NCBI RefSeq assembly: GCF_003569045.1
Contig: NZ_BFCB01000002.1
Coordinates: 1,283,506 to 1,347,505, forward strand
DNA: 64,000 nt
Direction of reading: 5' to 3'
Source of the DNA: Aggregatilinea lenta
GTDB taxonomy: Bacteria > Chloroflexota > Anaerolineae > Aggregatilineales > Aggregatilineaceae
Shown here: positions 52,451-60,886 of the stretch, piece by piece
Layout of the letters: each line of letters starts with the position of its first letter
How positions within the stretch are numbered: position 1 is the first letter of the stretch
Made by a program: the position numbers and the translations under genes
Notes under the pieces: generated by a model
Told to the model about the DNA's origin: nothing
Database searches by the model: none
Seen by the model: the letters and a program-made list of their open reading frames with translations, nothing else

Positions 52451-54226
52451 ATGAACATCGAATTCCTCAGCCGCCGCCTCACCGTGTTGAGCCTTGTGCT
52501 GACCGGCATCAGCCTGATCCTGCTCGTGCGGCTGCTCTCGTTCCAGTTCTACATGGACCCGAACATCAAGCAGAGCCTGGAAGACAACGCCGAGAGCCAC
52601 TACAGCCAGACGGTCGAAGTGCAGCCCAATCGCGGCCAAATCTACGACCGCAGCCTGAACCTGCTGGCCGTCAACTCGTACGAATACCGCATCGGCATCA
52701 GCCCCAACGCGATTTACGACCGTGAAGAGGTCGCGCGCACGCTGGCCCCGATCATCGACGTACCCGAAGACGAAATCTACCGCAAGCTGCTGCCCGGCCC
52801 GGATGGCACGTTCTCCAGTTGGGTCATGCTGGCCTCGCGCGTCGATTACACAGCGGGCCAGACGCTGCTGGACCTCGACCTGGGCGGCGTGACCATCGAC
52901 CCGCTGCCGATCCGCGTGTATCCGCAGGGCGTGCTCACCGGGCAAATCGTCGGTTTCTACGCCGGGTCGGAATCGAGCAATGCGGGCCAGGGCTACTGGG
53001 GCGTGGAAGGCTACTACCAGACGGTGCTGGCCGGGCAGAGCAAGAAGGTCACCAAGAGCAACATCCCGGTCGTGGAAGAGATCAACGCGTCCTCGTCCGA
53101 GGTGCGCGATGGCATCGATCTGGTGCTGACCATCGACCGCGACGTGCAGTACCTCGCGCAGGAGATCCTCGACCAGGCCGTCATCGACCAGGGCGCAACG
53201 GGCGGCACGATCCTGATCATGAACCCGCGCACGGGCGAGATCCTGGCGATCGCCAACAACGATAATGGCCGGACGTTCGACCCGTACGACACCTCGGCTG
53301 AAAACATGGCCCTTGCCAAGAACCCCGCCGTGGCGGACCTGTTCGAGCCGGGATCGATCTTCAAGCTGGTCACCATGTCGATCGCGCTCGAAGCCGGGAC
53401 GCACGACGAAAGCTGGACCTACCACGACCCCGGCTGCTTCAGCCCGGCGGGTACGCTCGTCTGTAACTGGGACAGCGCGTCGCGCGGGAACCCGACCTTT
53501 GCGCAGGTCTTCATCGACTCGCTGAATACAGGCACGTCCACCATCTTCATGGAGATGGGCCGCAACAAGGTTTACCCGCTGCTGGATGCCTTTGGCATCG
53601 GCCAGGACACGGGCGTGGATATCCAGGGCGAGCAGGCAGGCATCTTGCCGGAGCCGGGCGACACCAACTGGAACGAGGCGCAGTTCGTCACCACCAGTTT
53701 CGGCCAGGGCGTCTCGATCACGCCGCTGCAAATGCTCACCGCGACCAATGCCATCGCCAACGACGGCATGATCATGCAGCCGCATATCGTCAAGGCGCGC
53801 ATCGACGGCGACGAGGTCATCGAGACACAGCCGGTCGTGCTGCGCCGTCCGATCAGCGCCGACACTGCGCACCGGGCGCGCGATATCATGGTGCAGATCG
53901 TGTCCAACCCCAGCAGCGTGGACCTGCTCGACGTGCCCGGCTACACCATCGCGGGCAAGACGGGCACCGCGCAGATTCCGGTTCCTGGTGGCTACGATCC
54001 GTCCGGCTCGATCGCGTCGTTCATCGGCTTCCTGCCCGCTGACGACCCGGTCGTGTCGATCCTGGTCAAGCTCGACCGTCCGCGCGATTACTGGGGCAGC
54101 ATGGCCGCTGCGCCGGTCTTCGAGGAGCTGGCCCGGCGGCTGGTGGTCTTGATGGAAATCATGCCCGACAACGAGCGGCAGGCGATGGTCGCCCAGGGAG
54201 GAGATCCCTTCGAGCGCGAATACTGA
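52451..54226 (+). CDS. ftsI: FtsI-type class B penicillin-binding protein
   Basis: Transpeptidase that cross-links septal peptidoglycan. It has 591 residues. A single N-terminal membrane helix (VLSLVLTGISLILLVRLL), a PBP dimerisation domain (PNRGQIYDRSLNLLAVNSYEYRI) and the transpeptidase domain. Active-site motifs: SIFK with nucleophile Ser302, SLN at 357-359, and KTGT from Lys503. There is no C-terminal PASTA domain, unlike some Gram-positive PBP2x-type enzymes. It lies 37 bp after the FtsL-like gene. FtsI rather than an elongation PBP is inferred from the dcw position. Confidence 0.93.
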   Translation: MNIEFLSRRLTVLSLVLTGISLILLVRLLSFQFYMDPNIKQSLEDNAESHYSQTVEVQPNRGQIYDRSLNLLAVNSYEYRIGISPNAIYDREEVARTLAPIIDVPEDEIYRKLLPGPDGTFSSWVMLASRVDYTAGQTLLDLDLGGVTIDPLPIRVYPQGVLTGQIVGFYAGSESSNAGQGYWGVEGYYQTVLAGQSKKVTKSNIPVVEEINASSSEVRDGIDLVLTIDRDVQYLAQEILDQAVIDQGATGGTILIMNPRTGEILAIANNDNGRTFDPYDTSAENMALAKNPAVADLFEPGSIFKLVTMSIALEAGTHDESWTYHDPGCFSPAGTLVCNWDSASRGNPTFAQVFIDSLNTGTSTIFMEMGRNKVYPLLDAFGIGQDTGVDIQGEQAGILPEPGDTNWNEAQFVTTSFGQGVSITPLQMLTATNAIANDGMIMQPHIVKARIDGDEVIETQPVVLRRPISADTAHRARDIMVQIVSNPSSVDLLDVPGYTIAGKTGTAQIPVPGGYDPSGSIASFIGFLPADDPVVSILVKLDRPRDYWGSMAAAPVFEELARRLVVLMEIMPDNERQAMVAQGGDPFEREY

Positions 54227-54239
54227 GCGTGTGTACGGA

Positions 54240-54290
54240 AACCCTCATCCCCCGGCTCCTTCTCCCCCAGGGAGAAGGGGACCAGGACAG
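54240..54290. repeat. dispersed palindrome after the PBP gene
   Basis: CCTTCTCCC (54258-54266) pairs with GGGAGAAGG (54270-54278) around three bases, preceded by ACCCTCATCCCCCGGCT. It is a variant of the CCCCTCTCC...GGAGAGGGG-CCGGGGGTGAGGT family, here in the orientation with the tail on the left. It could also slow transcription after the PBP gene. Confidence 0.65.
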
Positions 54291-54443
54291 CGGAAGGGGC
54301 TTGCCGTGAGTAACGAGAAGAGTAGTAAAGCTGCTTTCCATACATGCTCTGAGGTATCCGATCCTGACTGTGCAGCACTGAAGGCGATGATCGCCTCAGC
54401 ACTCTATCTGTCCGGCCCACAGTCATAACCAAGGGAAGTGTTT

Positions 54444-54878
54444 ATGACCCTGCAAAACACGTCCGACGCGATCTCCAGCCCCCAAGAGGCGTATATCCTG
54501 GTTGTCGAAGACAACGTGCCGAACTTCGTGATGATTGCGCGCCTGTTGGCGCAGATGGGCGTCAACCACTGCGAATGGAAAACGAGCGGCTGGCAGGTGG
54601 TCCAGTTCGCCCCGACGCTGCCCCAGGTTGATCTCATTATTATGGACATCGATCTGCCTTACGAAGATGGTTATCAGGCCCTGCGCAAAATTCGCAGCCA
54701 TCCCCGCCTCCATGAAACCCGCGTCATCGCCCTGACGGCCACCGCCAACCAGGACGAAGTGAACCGCGCCCAGGCCGCCGGGTTCGACGGCTTTTTGAGC
54801 AAGCCGCTCGACGCGGAGCGCTTCCCCAGCCAGATCCGGCGCATCCTGGCCAACGAAAGCGTCTGGGAGTGGCGCTGA
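54444..54878 (+). CDS. single-domain response regulator between ftsI and mraY
   Basis: 144 residues from the ATG at 54444, eight bases after AAGGGA. It is a receiver domain: acidic residues in YILVVEDNVPNF, phosphoacceptor Asp in DLIIMDIDLPYEDGY, Thr in VIALTATA and Lys in FLSKPLD. It has no output domain. Its place inside the dcw genes is unusual and suggests a signalling input to wall synthesis or division, which is inference. No kinase gene is adjacent. Confidence 0.9.
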   Translation: MTLQNTSDAISSPQEAYILVVEDNVPNFVMIARLLAQMGVNHCEWKTSGWQVVQFAPTLPQVDLIIMDIDLPYEDGYQALRKIRSHPRLHETRVIALTATANQDEVNRAQAAGFDGFLSKPLDAERFPSQIRRILANESVWEWR

Positions 54879-55069
54879 GCAGGGATCGCTCCGACCCATC
54901 CGCTCCACGATACGGCCCGCCGGGTACAGTCCGCGCTGCCACCACCCCATCGCTATCTGCCGCCCTGCCCCACGCCCACCGTCATAGGCCTATCTTGACA
55001 GGGCCAGCTTCCGGCGTACAATCGGCCCCATCCAGCCCGGCCACCGGGCGCCACCGAGGGTGAAGCCGC

Positions 55070-56086
55070 ATGACTTCCGATTTACCGTTTGCCCTGACGC
55101 TGGGCGCGATCACGTTCCTGCTGACCGCCATCTGGGGCGGTCCCTTCGTCGAGATCCTGCGGCGGCTGCGCGTCGGCAAACAGATCCGCGAGTCCCTCCC
55201 GCAGGCGCACTTTGCCAAAGTCGGCACGCCGACCATGGGCGGCATCCTGATCATCGTGCCGGTCTTGCTGATCACACTGGTCCTCAACGTGGCGCGTCTG
55301 CTGCAAACCGACCTGACCGGTTCCAGTATCCTGATGCCGCTGGCGGTGCTGGTCGGCTTCGGACTGTTGGGTGCGATTGACGACCTGGAAGGCATCCGCG
55401 GCGTGCGCGAGCGCGGCGAAGGCATCCGCGCCCGGACCAAGTTCTCGGCGCAGGCGGTCATGGCGCTGGCGGCGGCGCTGGTTATGGCGCTGGTAGCGGG
55501 CGGCTTCCAGAACAGCAACGGGGTCTATCTGCCGCTCTCGGCGCGCTTCGTCGAGCTGCCGGTCTGGATCTGGGTGCCCATCGCGGCGTTCATCATCGTC
55601 GGCACGAGCAACGCGGTGAACTTCACCGATGGCCTGGACGGGCTGTCCGGCGTGATCACATCCAGCACGTTCGTCGCCTATGGCGTGATCGCGAACCTTC
55701 AGGGGCAAAGTTTCCTCGTCCAGTTTTGCTTCATCGTGGTCGGCGCGTGCTTCGGCTTCCTGTGGTACAACGCGCACCCGGCGCAGTTGTTCATGGGCGA
55801 TGTCGGCTCGCTGGCGCTGGGCGCGGCGTTGGGCACGGTCGCGCTGATGACCGGGCAGTGGCTGCTGCTGCCGCTGATCGCGCTCATCCCGGCCTCCGAG
55901 GTGATCAGCGTCGTGCTGCAGATCGGTTACTTCCGCCTGACGCACGGCGGACGGCTGTTCCGCATCGCCCCGATCCATCACCACTTCGAGGAAGTCGGCT
56001 GGAGCGAGACGCAGGTCGTGCAGCGCTTCTGGCTGGTGGGCATCCTGTCCGCGATGGTGGGCGTGGCCCTGGCATTGATCAGCTAG
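55070..56086 (+). CDS. mraY: phospho-N-acetylmuramoyl-pentapeptide transferase
   Basis: Makes lipid I from UDP-MurNAc-pentapeptide and undecaprenyl phosphate. It has 338 residues and about ten membrane helices. Motifs: FAKVGTPTMGGILII, the acidic pair in GAIDDLEGI, NAVNFTDGLDGLSG, and the signature APIHHHFEEVGWSE near the C-terminus. GAGGGTGA precedes the ATG. murE and murF, which usually flank it, are absent. This is the last dcw gene on the plus strand. Confidence 0.97.
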   Translation: MTSDLPFALTLGAITFLLTAIWGGPFVEILRRLRVGKQIRESLPQAHFAKVGTPTMGGILIIVPVLLITLVLNVARLLQTDLTGSSILMPLAVLVGFGLLGAIDDLEGIRGVRERGEGIRARTKFSAQAVMALAAALVMALVAGGFQNSNGVYLPLSARFVELPVWIWVPIAAFIIVGTSNAVNFTDGLDGLSGVITSSTFVAYGVIANLQGQSFLVQFCFIVVGACFGFLWYNAHPAQLFMGDVGSLALGAALGTVALMTGQWLLLPLIALIPASEVISVVLQIGYFRLTHGGRLFRIAPIHHHFEEVGWSETQVVQRFWLVGILSAMVGVALALIS

Positions 56087-56103
56087 CGCACCCCGGAGAA
56101 AAA

Positions 56104-56126
56104 CGGGCGGAGCAAGCCCCCTACGA
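56104..56126. repeat. degenerate GGGCGGAGC-AA-GCCCC repeat
   Basis: GGGCGGAGCAAGCCCCCTAC is a partly degraded copy of the GGGCGGAGC-AA-GCTCCGCCCCTAC unit found at 25320 and 45995. It lies 18 bases after the mraY stop. The remainder of the 263-bp gap holds no gene. Confidence 0.6.
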
Positions 56127-56349
56127 AGCGTTTGGCGACGGTCGGGCGCCTTCATCGATCCACATTTTCTCGACGCACAAATTCATAACGGACAAATCCA
56201 AAATCCAACTTACCGGTTGACCCTGCCAACGACGAAGACTATCATTATCGGATACTTGGTCTCAACCGTGGGGGTGCCTGTGCCACGTACCTCGCTCGTC
56301 GAGTGACGCCTCTCCGCGACACAGATTCCTTATCCATAGAGGTCACCGC

Positions 56350-57714
56350 TTGAAACTCAAACGGGGGGAACCCAAACGAGGGATGCTCAAACGCGGAGCG
56401 GCCCCCGGTAACATGTCGATCGGCGGACACGATCCCTATGCCGCCCTGCGCTACCGGGACTTCCGATACCTGCTGATCGGGCGCTTCGTCACGTCCCTGG
56501 GCGAGCAGATGCTTTCGTTCGCCATCGCGTGGGAGCTGTGGCTGCGCACGGGCAGTACGCTGGCGCTGGGCCTCGTCGGGCTGGCCCAGGTGATCCCGAT
56601 CGTCGTGTTTTCGCTCCCGGCGGGCCACATCGCGGACCATCACAACCGCAAGCGTATCGTGATGATCGCGCAGGTGCTGCTGATGGTGTGCTCGCTGTCG
56701 CTGGCGCTGCTGTCGTACATCGAAGGCCCGCTGAGTCTCATTTACCTGAGTCTGTTCGGCATCGGGCTGGCGCGCTCGTTCTATACCCCCGCTACCTCGA
56801 CACTGCTGCCACAGACCGTGCCGCCGAGTGTGTTCACCAGCGCAGCCACGTGGAGCAGCAGTGCGTGGCAGCTCGCCGCGATCATCGGCCCGGCCATTGC
56901 GGGTGTGGTCGTCGCGTGGCTGAACGTCGTCACGGAGATTTACCTCTTCGACGCGCTGGCTGGCCTGACGTTCCTGGTGCTGGTGACGCAGATCCGGGGA
57001 CGCGAGCTGGCGCTGTCGCACACCGCCGCCACGCTCGACTCGCTGGCCGAGGGCCTGCGTTTCATTCGTGACACGAAGGTCATCCTGGCAGCCATCACGC
57101 TCGACATGTTCGCGGTGCTGTTCGGCGGCGCGGTGGCTCTGCTGCCCGTGTATGCCACCGATATTTTGAAGGTCGGCTCCGAGGGCCTGGGCATCATGCG
57201 CGCCGCGCCGTCCATCGGGGCCCTGGTCATGGCGATCTCGCTGGCGCACCTGCCGCCTTTCCGGCACGCGGGACGCACGCTGCTGATGGCGGTCTTCGGG
57301 TTTGGTGTGGCAACCATCGTGTTCGGCCTGTCGAAGACGTTCTGGCTGTCGGTGCTGATGCTGTTCGCGCTCGGCGCGCTGGACAATATCAGCGTCGTGA
57401 TCCGCGCGACCCTGATGCTCACCTACACCCCCGACGAAATGCGCGGGCGCACGTCCTCGGTCAACAGCATTTTCATCAGCGCCTCGAACGAACTGGGCTA
57501 TTTCGAATCGGGCGCAGTCTCCGCGCTGATCGGCCCCGTGCTAGCCGTCGTTTCCGGCGGCATCGGCACGCTGCTCGTGGTACTGTCCGTCGCGCTGGCG
57601 TGGCCTGCCATGCGCAACCTGAAGACCCTCGATGCGCCAAGCTCCGACAAGCCGGACACGAGCACCGAGACGTTCGTCGTGGCCGTGCCGGACATCGTGC
57701 CCGGTGACCGGTAG
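56350..57714 (+). CDS. MFS transporter
   Basis: 454 residues from a TTG at 56350 with AGAGGT upstream; ATGs at 56383 and 56413 are alternatives, and the last would still keep the whole membrane part. About twelve helices are expected. The sequence YAALRYRDFRYLLIGRFVTSLGEQMLSFAIAW, GHIADHHNRKRIVMIAQ and GIGLARSFYTPATSTLLPQTVPP matches the MFS_3/EntS-like exporter group. Substrate unknown; related proteins export siderophores or drugs. The N-terminus, if the TTG is right, repeats KRG three times (LKRGEPKRGMLKRGA). Confidence 0.85.
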   Translation: MKLKRGEPKRGMLKRGAAPGNMSIGGHDPYAALRYRDFRYLLIGRFVTSLGEQMLSFAIAWELWLRTGSTLALGLVGLAQVIPIVVFSLPAGHIADHHNRKRIVMIAQVLLMVCSLSLALLSYIEGPLSLIYLSLFGIGLARSFYTPATSTLLPQTVPPSVFTSAATWSSSAWQLAAIIGPAIAGVVVAWLNVVTEIYLFDALAGLTFLVLVTQIRGRELALSHTAATLDSLAEGLRFIRDTKVILAAITLDMFAVLFGGAVALLPVYATDILKVGSEGLGIMRAAPSIGALVMAISLAHLPPFRHAGRTLLMAVFGFGVATIVFGLSKTFWLSVLMLFALGALDNISVVIRATLMLTYTPDEMRGRTSSVNSIFISASNELGYFESGAVSALIGPVLAVVSGGIGTLLVVLSVALAWPAMRNLKTLDAPSSDKPDTSTETFVVAVPDIVPGDR

Positions 57715-57717
57715 CGA

Positions 57718-57822
57718 AAAGCCGTTAGCGATTAGCGGATAGCCCAAAGCGAAACCCGCGCCCCGATCCCTCGAAGAGTCGGCGTGAGATAATACGGGCG
57801 GGGCTTGCTCCGCCCGTTTTTT
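57718..57822 (+). terminator. repeat-derived terminator after the MFS gene
   Basis: ACGGGCGGGG (57794-57803) pairs with CTCCGCCCGT (57808-57817) with one G-T pair, around CTTG, followed by six T residues. It is a GGGCGGAGC-type repeat that works as a rho-independent terminator. Before it lies a TTAGCGATTAGCGGATAGC motif (about 57724-57743), another dispersed unit. The 310-bp gap up to the kinase start contains no other gene. Confidence 0.7.
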
Positions 57823-58024
57823 GTCCCCCACCGCCAGCACGCCGCTCACAAAATCCACGCCCTCGCCTGGGTTAACCACCCAAAACTGCTCCCTAAAAAC
57901 TGCCCTTCCGCATGCCAAACGTCGGCTGCGCGCCAAATCTATACCCGGTAAAAGTGGTACGTCTGTAGTAAACTTACCAGGACGCACCAGGATCGCGCCG
58001 CAAAATCGGGCAGGGACCACATCT

Positions 58025-58915
58025 GTGGAAGACAAGCTGATCGGGCAGACCATCGAAGGTTACCTTGTCGGGCCGAATATTGCCGCCGGGGGGATGGGCC
58101 GCATTTATCAGGCGCTCGACACCAAACGCGACACCACGGTTGCGATCAAGATTCTGCTGCCCGAATATGCCAGGGACGAAAACTTCCAGACCCGCTTCTG
58201 GCGCGAAGCGGAGTTGATGTCCACGCTGCGCCATCCGCACATCGTGCCAGTGTACACCTACGGCGAATGGGGCGACTACCTTTACATCGTCATGCAGCTC
58301 GTCAGGGGACCGTCGCTGGAGCACATCCTCCAACGCCGCCAGTTTTCGCCGCTGACCGCGTGGCAGATCGTGCGCCCGGTGACCGAGGCGCTCGGCTTCG
58401 GCCACCGTTACGGCGTGCTGCACCGCGATCTGAAAACCGGCAACATCCTGATCGAGCGGCGCGGCGAGGGCAACTACGTCTTCCTGACCGACTTTGGCCT
58501 GGGCAAGCGCCCGGACTTTGACACGACGCTGACCGCGGCGGGCGTGTCGGTCGGCACGCCGGAATACATGGCCCCCGAGGTGGCGATGGGCCAACCCTCC
58601 GATCACCGCGCGGACCTGTACTCGATGGGCGTGGTGCTGTACGAGCTGCTGCTGGGGCGGCTGCCGTTCCACGACAAAAGTCCGCAGATGACCGCGCTGG
58701 CGCACGTCGACAAGTCCGTGCCGCGCCCGCGCACGATCCACACGCGCTTCCCGCGCAGCCTGGAAGCGCTGCTGCTGCGCGCGCTCGAAAAAGACCCGCG
58801 TCTGCGCTTCCAATCCGCTGTCGAGATGCAGCAAGCGTACTACGAATCGGTCAAAGCGCTGGAGCCTGCCGCCTGCCGCGCCTGCTATTGGATCCCCCTG
58901 CACGCGAACAACTAG
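58025..58915 (+). CDS. soluble Ser/Thr protein kinase
   Basis: Eukaryote-like (Hanks) protein kinase of 296 residues from the GTG at 58025; earlier in-frame ATGs would add a Ser/Pro-rich, unconserved stretch. Kinase signatures: glycine loop around AAGGMGRIY (21-28), Lys42 in VAIK, HRDLKTGN (133-140) with catalytic Asp135, DFG at 156-158 and APE at 183-185, preceded by a Thr/Ser activation segment (DTTLTAAGVSVGTPEY). There is no membrane helix and no PASTA domain, unlike PknB-type kinases. Substrates unknown; no phosphatase gene nearby. Confidence 0.92.
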   Translation: MEDKLIGQTIEGYLVGPNIAAGGMGRIYQALDTKRDTTVAIKILLPEYARDENFQTRFWREAELMSTLRHPHIVPVYTYGEWGDYLYIVMQLVRGPSLEHILQRRQFSPLTAWQIVRPVTEALGFGHRYGVLHRDLKTGNILIERRGEGNYVFLTDFGLGKRPDFDTTLTAAGVSVGTPEYMAPEVAMGQPSDHRADLYSMGVVLYELLLGRLPFHDKSPQMTALAHVDKSVPRPRTIHTRFPRSLEALLLRALEKDPRLRFQSAVEMQQAYYESVKALEPAACRACYWIPLHANN

Positions 58916-58936
58916 CACTCTGACCGGTATAGCCGG

Positions 58937-59140
58937 AGATGCGTAGGGGCGTATTGCGATGCGCCCCCGTTTATTTTGGTGTGGGTGTGGCAATCGCAAC
59001 ACGGGCGGAGCAGGCCCCGTCCCTACCAGATCACGCCAGATTTTGACTTGCTCCCCTCTCCAGCCCAGACTGGAGAGGGGCCGGGGGTGAGGTGGCTTTT
59101 GCCTTTGCTCCTGGCTGACCGCTAACGGCTATCCGCTTCC
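58937..59140. repeat. dispersed repeat cluster between kinase and GyrI-like gene
   Basis: This 206-bp convergent gap contains GTAGGGGCG/TGCGCCCCC near 58942-58968, a degenerate GGGCGGAGCAGGCCCCG unit (about 59002-59018), CCCCTCTCCAG/CTGGAGAGGGG (59053-59080) followed by CCGGGGGTGAGGT, and GACCGCTAACGGCTATCCGCT (59116-59136), which runs into the end of the next gene. No gene of its own. Confidence 0.75.
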
Positions 59141-59748
59141 CTATACGGCTGGCGCACGACGGTGCGCAGCTTCTCCGGCGCGGTGCGGGATGGGTCGCTC
59201 AGGTAGATCTCGTGGTGCTTGCCGGACCGCATGTACCCATTGGCCGCGATCCAGTCATGCAGCCGCGCGATGTTGGCCGTCTCGTCGGCGTACGACCCTA
59301 CGTGCAGGATCTGCGCGCTCGGCCCCTCGTGGAGCGTCTCGAACCGCACGAGGTCCAGCGCGGCCACAGTCTTCTTGCGCCGCGCCGCGCCCAGCGCCGC
59401 CTGCACGTCCGCCGCCGTGACGAAGTCCGGCTGGGCGATCAGGGCGGTCCACTGCCACTGGTCCTTGTCCCCCTGGCCGAACGCGTCCATATCGTCCGCC
59501 CACCACAGCCCTTCGAGCGGCATCACCGCAAAGTCCAGCGCCGCGTCGCGTGTCTTCAGCATGAACTTGAGCGTATACGCCGTACTGTACAGCGCCGATA
59601 CCGCGTCCGCGTAGGACTGCGCCGTGTTCGGGTTGCCGCTGCCATCCACCATCAAGAACGGCAACGGCGGCACGTCCACGATCGACACGTCCTTTGTGGA
59701 CGGCGCATAGAGGTGCTTGAAAACCTTCTTGAGGTCGAGCTTCGCCAT
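59122..59748 (-). CDS. GyrI-like small-molecule-binding protein
   Basis: 208 residues from the ATG at 59748, with a strong GAGGAGGGG upstream. The sequence VSIVDVPPLPFLMVDGSGNPN, LYSTAYTLKFMLK, MPLEGLWWADDM, FETLHEGPSAQILHVGSYADE and HHEIYLSDPSRTAPEKLRTVVRQP matches the stand-alone GyrI-like (SMBD/YyaA-type) family. Relatives bind or hydrolyse small xenobiotics or sense ligands as part of MerR regulators; no DNA-binding domain is present here. The 3' end lies inside a dispersed repeat, so the last residues (YREADSR) are repeat-derived. Confidence 0.85.
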   Translation of the reverse strand: MAKLDLKKVFKHLYAPSTKDVSIVDVPPLPFLMVDGSGNPNTAQSYADAVSALYSTAYTLKFMLKTRDAALDFAVMPLEGLWWADDMDAFGQGDKDQWQWTALIAQPDFVTAADVQAALGAARRKKTVAALDLVRFETLHEGPSAQILHVGSYADETANIARLHDWIAANGYMRSGKHHEIYLSDPSRTAPEKLRTVVRQPYREADSR

Positions 59749-59888
59749 CGCGGTCCCCTCCTCTGGGTACACCTTCACTTTACACCGTCCAGCCGGGGGA
59801 GAGTCAAGCGCGGCGAGCTACCGGATCGAGTAGCCCGCCGCGCGGGGTGAGAGGCAGATCGCCGCCGCCCCCGGTGCAGGCTGGCGGG

Positions 59889-60662
59889 TTAGCCCTGCGT
59901 TTTCTTCTGCGTCAGGCTCTCCGACAGCGACTTCGCCAGCGTCACAAAATCGGACGGCATCATGATGATCGTGGTCGTGTTCTGCTCCGCGCCCACTTCG
60001 GAGATCATCTGCATACGCCGCAGTTCCAGCGCCGCCGGATTCTGCGCGATCTGCCGCGACGCCTCCGACAGCTTGGCCGACGCGTCCAGCTCGGCTTCCG
60101 CCTTGATGAGGCGTGCTCGCTTCTCGCGCATGGCTTCCGCCTCGCGGGCCATCGCGCGCTGCATCGATTCGGGGATCTCGACGTCTTTCATTTCGACCAT
60201 TTCGACTTCGATACCCCACGGTTCGGTGGCCGTGTCGATCAGGCTCTTCAGCGTATCGTTGATCTGGTCACGCTCGCGCAGGACCTCATCCAACACGTGC
60301 TGCCCGATGATGTTACGCAGCGTGGTCAGGGAGACCTGATACACCGCCGAGCGGTAATCGTTCACCGCGATCACGGCGCGCTCCGGCTCGACCACACGGA
60401 ACCACAGCACCGCGTTGACGCGGATCGTCACGCTGTCCTTGGTGATCGTTTCCTGCGGCTCCACGCCGACCGTCGTCGTGCGGATGTCAATGATCCGCGC
60501 GCGCTCGATGTTCAGCGGGATGATCCAGAACAGCCCCGGCCCGCGAATACCCTTATAGCGCCCCAGGCGGAACACGACCGCCCGCTCGTACTCGGCGGCG
60601 ATGCGCAGCCCCGAAATGAGCAGTACAAACACGACCAGGAGAATAATCAGCACGGCCTCCAT
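59889..60662 (-). CDS. stomatin/slipin (SPFH/band 7) membrane protein
   Basis: 257 residues. An N-terminal membrane hairpin or helix (AVLIILLVVFVLLISGLRI) is followed by the SPFH domain: EYERAVVFRLGRYKGIRGPGLFWIIP, RTTTVGVEPQETITKDSVTIRVNAVLWFRV, and the helical EVEMVEMKDVEIPESMQRAMAREAEAMREKRARLIKAE. Slipins scaffold membrane microdomains and often work with an NfeD protease-like partner; no nfeD gene is adjacent. GGAG precedes the ATG. Confidence 0.93.
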   Translation of the reverse strand: MEAVLIILLVVFVLLISGLRIAAEYERAVVFRLGRYKGIRGPGLFWIIPLNIERARIIDIRTTTVGVEPQETITKDSVTIRVNAVLWFRVVEPERAVIAVNDYRSAVYQVSLTTLRNIIGQHVLDEVLRERDQINDTLKSLIDTATEPWGIEVEMVEMKDVEIPESMQRAMAREAEAMREKRARLIKAEAELDASAKLSEASRQIAQNPAALELRRMQMISEVGAEQNTTTIIMMPSDFVTLAKSLSESLTQKKTQG

Positions 60663-60817
60663 GGCCGACTCCTTTACCCTTTTCCGGTGAGCTAACCGTC
60701 AATATGCTTCTGCTCACACCGTTTCAACGTCCAGTATAGCGCCGGACGGGTGCCAGCATCGGACCGCCATCGCCCAACAAGCTGACACGCATCTGACACG
60801 GGTGGGGGATCAAAACA

Positions 60818-60838
60818 GGGCGGGTTTCGAACCCGCCC
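60818..60838. repeat. dispersed palindrome GGGCGGGTT/AACCCGCCC
   Basis: GGGCGGGTT and AACCCGCCC form a perfect 9-bp stem around three bases (TCG). The same unit occurs at 25240 and in degraded form near 46079. It lies in the 224-bp gap between the slipin and DUF429 genes; no gene is seen there. Confidence 0.7.
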
Positions 60839-60886
60839 GTGGAATTTGGCCTGTCCGGCCTTTCTGCGCCGTTTCCCGCCCTCCGC

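Noticed and set aside
57821-58024. N-terminal extension of the Ser/Thr kinase from an ATG at 57821
   Set aside because: The extra 68 residues are low-complexity and follow immediately on a terminator T-tract; the GTG at 58025 has GGGA upstream and begins at the usual kinase N-terminus.
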